Of a stretch of DNA of 8,888 bases, positions 6,801 to 8,888 are shown piece after piece; position 1 is the first letter of the stretch, and every line of letters begins with the position of its first letter. The notes under the pieces were generated by a model, which worked only from the letters and a program-made list of their open reading frames with translations, made no database searches and had not been told where the DNA came from. Location: the NCBI GenBank assembly GCA_937138955.1, contig CAKZPJ010000478.1, positions 1 through 8,888 on the forward strand, in the 5' to 3' direction. Position numbers and translations under genes: made by a program. The stretch comes from an uncultured Flammeovirgaceae bacterium (lineage in GTDB: Bacteria; Bacteroidota; Bacteroidia; Cytophagales; Cyclobacteriaceae).

Positions 6801-8569
6801 TTAACTCGTCCTTTAGCAAATAATACGTCGGCATGGTACACCGATTTTTTACTGCTTATTGCCTCTCGCACCCCACTTTTTAATAATAAATACTCATCTG
6901 TTTCTAATACATCTTCCAGATGCATTCTTAGATTATTCTTGGGAAATTGGAGGTAGCGGTTAACCCCTCCTAAAGTGTGAAGAATAAAACAATCTTTGTT
7001 AACTAATACTCCTACTTCATCGTAGGCTTCCGCAATTAATCCCTTAAGTGTTGTTGTATTTATCGGCGATGGTGAGCCTGATATTTTAGCGTGATGACTG
7101 CCCTGCTTTGTAAAGGGCATACGAGGTTCGGTGGATAGTTGCCTTCCGGTTGAGGCTACTTGATTCTGAAAAAGATTTATTCCCTGTTCGGGTACACTAA
7201 AGTATGGTTGCAAGGGACCAATACTCTCACTTTTTCCTAAAATCAGAAAACCATTTTGGTTTAGTGAGAAGTGAAAGTGCGACATTGCTTTCTTCTGAAC
7301 TTGAGAATTCAGATATATCAATACGTTTCGGCAAGAGACTACATCCATCCGAATAAAGGGCGGATCAGATATAATGTTATGAGCGGCGAACACAAAGTGA
7401 TCGCGAAAAAACTTTTTAACCCGATAAGTCCCTTCTGAATGGTTAAAGTAGTATGATAAATATTCTTTAGGAATGCTATTGGCAATGCTTGGGCTATAAA
7501 TTCCCGCGCCAGCAAACTGAATGGCTCGCTTGTCAATATCTGAGCCAAAGATTTTATAGTCAGGTTTAAGCTGGTTTTTAGCTAAATAATCATCGACGAG
7601 CATACCAATGGTGTAAGCCTCTTCTCCGCTAGAACAACCGGCAATCCATATTCGTAGAGAGTCGCCTTCGCTTATCTTATTACCTAATTCTGGTAACACT
7701 TTTTCCTGAAATACTTTCCACGGTCTTCCATCTCTGAAGAAGCTAGAAACTCCAATCAGGATTTCATTACCAAGCTGTTCTACTTCTCTTGTATTGGATA
7801 ACAAAACATTGTAGTAGTCTTCTAAGATATCGACATTGACAATGTGCATCCGCTTCTGTATTCGGCGCAGAATTGTGCCTTCTTTATATTCACTAAAGTC
7901 TATCTTAATTTTTTTAGCAATAATTTTTAGAATGCGATCAACCAGCCCACGATCAGTAACCGTAAGTTCATCACCATTGTCAAAAAGCTGTGGCATGCGG
8001 TTAATCACCCGCTGAGTTTCCTTGGCTAACTCTGGTAGGTCTAATATAAAATCAGTTAATCCGGTATGTACCGCAGCATTAGGCATTCCGTCAAACTTAG
8101 CAGAATCAGGATGTTGCACCATTACAATACCACCCTGCTCTTTAATGGTTTTAATACCTCGGCTCCCGTCGGTTCCGGTACCGGTTAATATAATAGCTAC
8201 CGCATTATTTTTCCTTTCTTGGCCTAAAGAATTAAAGAAAAGATCGATAGGAAGGTTCGGTTTTTCGTAAGCATTGGGCGCCTTGGGTTTGAGCGAGCCA
8301 TCCACTAATTCCAAGTTTCGCTTGGGACTCATTACGTACACATGATTGGGTTTTACCTTCACCGACTTGGTGACTTTAACAACTGGCATTTTGGTATACT
8401 TAGCCAGTAACTCATCCATCATACTCTCAAAATCGGGTGACAGATGCTGAGTCACGATAAACGCTGCGGGATTTCGATCGGGCAGTTCGGAGAAAAAGCT
8501 CTGTAACGCTTGCAACCCTCCTGCTGAAGCTCCAATCCCTACTATAAAAAAGTCATTATGATCACTCAT
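3854..8569 (-). CDS. CheB-CheR-coiled coil-multi-PAS hybrid sensor histidine kinase
   Basis: This 1571-residue cytoplasmic protein shows no signal peptide or membrane segment. Domains in order: CheB methylesterase (about 5-190) with the catalytic set S15 in 'GASAGG', H42 in 'TQHLSPDF' and D134 in 'GTGTDGSRG', without the receiver domain that CheB enzymes usually carry in front. CheR methyltransferase follows (about 205-465), with 'ILRRIQKRM' near 233-241, the SAM loop 'GCSSGEEAY' at 311-319 and 'CRNVLIYL' at 413-420. A PAS-like domain (about 505-620) precedes a coiled coil (about 635-712) with NEEL heptads. Further PAS domains lie at about 712-822, 830-950, 960-1078, 1085-1198 and 1205-1330; two have an H-P-D-D signature (1011-1014, 1262-1265). 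The kinase part is HisKA with H1356 in 'AAHDLRAP', then HATPase with N1463/N1467, the G1 box 'DNGKGL' (1497-1502), the F box 'LFQPFKR' and the G2 box 'GVGLHIV'. All key residues look intact. The ATG at 8567-8569 places the CheB core at the expected position. The 3' end overlaps the receiver gene by 26 bp. Confidence 0.95.
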   Translation of the reverse strand: MSDHNDFFIVGIGASAGGLQALQSFFSELPDRNPAAFIVTQHLSPDFESMMDELLAKYTKMPVVKVTKSVKVKPNHVYVMSPKRNLELVDGSLKPKAPNAYEKPNLPIDLFFNSLGQERKNNAVAIILTGTGTDGSRGIKTIKEQGGIVMVQHPDSAKFDGMPNAAVHTGLTDFILDLPELAKETQRVINRMPQLFDNGDELTVTDRGLVDRILKIIAKKIKIDFSEYKEGTILRRIQKRMHIVNVDILEDYYNVLLSNTREVEQLGNEILIGVSSFFRDGRPWKVFQEKVLPELGNKISEGDSLRIWIAGCSSGEEAYTIGMLVDDYLAKNQLKPDYKIFGSDIDKRAIQFAGAGIYSPSIANSIPKEYLSYYFNHSEGTYRVKKFFRDHFVFAAHNIISDPPFIRMDVVSCRNVLIYLNSQVQKKAMSHFHFSLNQNGFLILGKSESIGPLQPYFSVPEQGINLFQNQVASTGRQLSTEPRMPFTKQGSHHAKISGSPSPINTTTLKGLIAEAYDEVGVLVNKDCFILHTLGGVNRYLQFPKNNLRMHLEDVLETDEYLLLKSGVREAISSKKSVYHADVLFAKGRVKNIVNLRFKAINSPFFEKDVVYVEFQNARKPGKAQKSNVGSSDDSKRQIALLEKEVDEKQRMLQALREELDTHSEELQTTNEELLASNEELQSSNEELQSVNEELYSLNSELEDKIKEVTEANSDVVNLFNSTQIATIFIDQDLHIRRLTSSIANVVNISERDIGRSIQHFTTNLDKISLIDLIRQAIKSGKKIEREVSSGKCSYLMRMIPYYEANGDANGLVITFVDVTEIKNAQMAVDNVRSFAENIVNTVTDPLLVMDQELNIVSVNPAFYDTFDLSAEKTLGYSIFDLDNGQWKQPDLRQLLRETIHQNSIISDYQLEHDFPRIGQRIMNISAVSIPQTGSNPNLILLSVRDITEKQRNHQKLKEIAERFNLVRQSAEIATWEYNLQTKTVVGDDRFRELFDITEDQIKYEQVMGRIHPDDYQEVSTAVEEAFSQHQMYRAEFRVVHTNGEVRYLIGQGGLVENQEGEPYKMLGVNLDNTEQRQAEADTAQYGRLLEESHNEIYIFDADSLHFINVNQGGLHNLGYSMEEMQGLTTSDLISNFTSDHFSQLIKPLRQGKEELIMFEAVHQRKDGSKYNVLANLQLSDFHGQKVIIAIIQDTSERVKSRELLRKSEERLKFAISGTSDGIWDWKEIPDGNFWWSPRFYELLGYQNGEIESSVDSFRAISHPDDVGIWQEKLERHFNDGITYDVTVRLKHKVKGYRWFRSRGKAIYDEQGEPIRMSGVISDVHDQKTAEKKLKRTNHELRVANDYLDNFVFSAAHDLRAPVANLKSLSGLLESENGQDNRVVNKIDQSVNRLEITLRGIISILDIQQSDNEEYHLLKFEDILGKVTSEVATEIEQCEATIEHHFAVETIEYVEFYLASIVKNLLVNAMKFCTEDRPTQISFETKKHNRYICLEVRDNGKGLDMERVGKTLFQPFKRVNSSVDEAGVGLHIVKTIVEKNGGKVEVKSQLDKGAAFYAYLMPYSYEEKNTTH
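6478..6596 (-). repeat. Degenerate 21-bp coding repeats encoding exact NEEL heptads
   Basis: Within the CheB-CheR hybrid gene, Asn codons of NEEL-type units fall at residues 670, 677, 684 and 691, with a related N-S-E-L at 698. The spacing is exactly seven residues, or 21 bp. The units 'TNEELLA', 'SNEELQS', 'SNEELQS' and 'VNEELYS' form a regular parallel coiled coil linking the CheR/PAS part to the downstream PAS array. This NEEL linker is characteristic of CheB/CheR/PAS hybrid proteins. The DNA units are similar but not identical, so the repeat seems to be kept at protein level. Confidence 0.8.
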
Positions 8570-8584
8570 GATCTTTCATTTTCT

Positions 8585-8592
8585 CAAATCTA
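8585..8592 (-). promoter_or_regulatory. Possible Bacteroidota -7 box for the CheB-CheR kinase gene
   Basis: On the - strand TAGATTTG matches the Bacteroidota -7 consensus TAnnTTTG. It would put the transcript start only about 10 bases before the ATG at 8569. The expected TTG-type -33 element is not clear; only a T-rich 'TTTACG' (inside the palindrome at 8611-8624) lies roughly 19-20 bases upstream. The match is short and could be chance. Confidence 0.3.
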
Positions 8593-8610
8593 ATATATTG
8601 TTGGGAATTA

Positions 8611-8624
8611 CGTAAATATTTACG
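8611..8624. promoter_or_regulatory. Perfect 14-bp palindrome, candidate operator in the divergent intergenic region
   Basis: CGTAAATATTTACG is identical to its reverse complement. It lies 41 bases upstream of the kinase ATG (8569) and 116 bases upstream of the ATG at 8741, and it overlaps where a -33 region of the kinase promoter would fall. A related imperfect site, CGTTAAATATTTTCG, occurs at 8690-8704 nearer the + strand gene. Symmetric sites of this kind usually bind dimeric regulators. The regulator is not identified, and AT-rich DNA gives some palindromes by chance. Confidence 0.4.
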
Positions 8625-8740
8625 ATACTTCACCAAATTTGAGGGGGTATTAGTTTTTTCAAAATAATTGGGCTAATCTAATAGATTTTCGTTAAATATT
8701 TTCGCTAAACAAATGCATACGAAATTGAATATTATATTGT

Positions 8741-8888
8741 ATGTCTAGCTTGCGTATTGTATTCTTAGATGCTGATACCGTAGGCGATGTACCTAATCTA
8801 GATTGCTTCTCTGATTTGGGAGAGTATACTAGGTATCCGCAAACTAGTACTGAAGAGGTTACCGAACGTATTGCTAATCAGGAAATAG
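8741..8888 (+). CDS. Probable D-2-hydroxyacid dehydrogenase, N-terminal part (3' end outside window)
   Basis: The ATG at 8741 opens a frame that stays open to the end of the window (49 codons plus one base). The N-terminus 'MSSLRIVFLDADTVGDVPNL' followed by 'FSDLGEYTRYPQTSTEEV' and 'ERIANQEI' matches the start of the catalytic domain of D-isomer-specific 2-hydroxyacid dehydrogenases (glycerate or hydroxypyruvate reductase-like): a first beta strand ending in LD, a 'LGE(Y)T.Y..T..EEV.ERI' helix-strand pattern, and the next strand starting at the cut. The NAD-binding domain and the catalytic Arg-Glu-His are outside the window, so the call rests on the N-terminal pattern alone. It is transcribed divergently from the kinase gene. 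Confidence 0.7.
   Translation, partial: MSSLRIVFLDADTVGDVPNLDCFSDLGEYTRYPQTSTEEVTERIANQEI

Noticed and set aside
8562..8579. A five-codon mini-ORF (ATG at 8577-8579, - strand) ending within the start of the kinase gene.
   Set aside because: It is too short to separate from chance; no other sign of translational control was seen.

Overview
The window looks like chromosomal DNA of a marine or environmental Bacteroidota, most likely Cytophagales-like. This rests on moderate-to-low GC, weak or absent Shine-Dalgarno sequences, an 'SAQ'-type signal peptide end, a Tat-targeted Gfo/Idh/MocA oxidoreductase next to a DUF1080 protein and a DUF6807/PmoA-like protein, and a large CheB-CheR-PAS-histidine kinase hybrid. 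The taxonomic call is inference.

Left part (1-2883, + strand): three tightly packed co-directional genes of an exported carbohydrate-processing cluster. They are the 3' end of a DUF1080 (3-keto-disaccharide hydrolase-like) protein, a Tat-exported Gfo/Idh/MocA oxidoreductase, and a secreted DUF6807/PmoA-like protein that starts 4 bases after the oxidoreductase stop. Together they suggest oxidation of a glycoside at a sugar hydroxyl and cleavage of the keto-glycoside, with an undefined role for the third protein.

Middle (about 2884-3482, - strand): a decayed gene that simple ORF calling would present as one 127-codon ORF. Coding-like text runs through three different frames joined by at least three frameshifts and one nonsense codon. 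One frameshift is explained exactly by a 7-bp tandem duplication, another by one extra G in a G run.

Right part (3490-8569, - strand): a two-gene signalling operon. A 1571-residue protein carries CheB methylesterase, CheR methyltransferase, an exact-heptad coiled coil, about six PAS-type domains, and HisKA plus HATPase kinase domains. It overlaps by 26 bp a stand-alone CheY-like receiver protein, its probable phosphorylation partner. No other chemotaxis genes are visible.

Far right (8570-8888): a 171-bp divergent intergenic region with a perfect 14-bp palindrome (a candidate operator), then the 5' end of a + strand gene resembling the N-terminus of D-2-hydroxyacid dehydrogenases. I found no RNA genes, CRISPR arrays or insertion sequences. 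I did not identify a wholly new system. The items most worth a second look are the multi-lesion pseudogene, the kinase/receiver pair and the palindrome.
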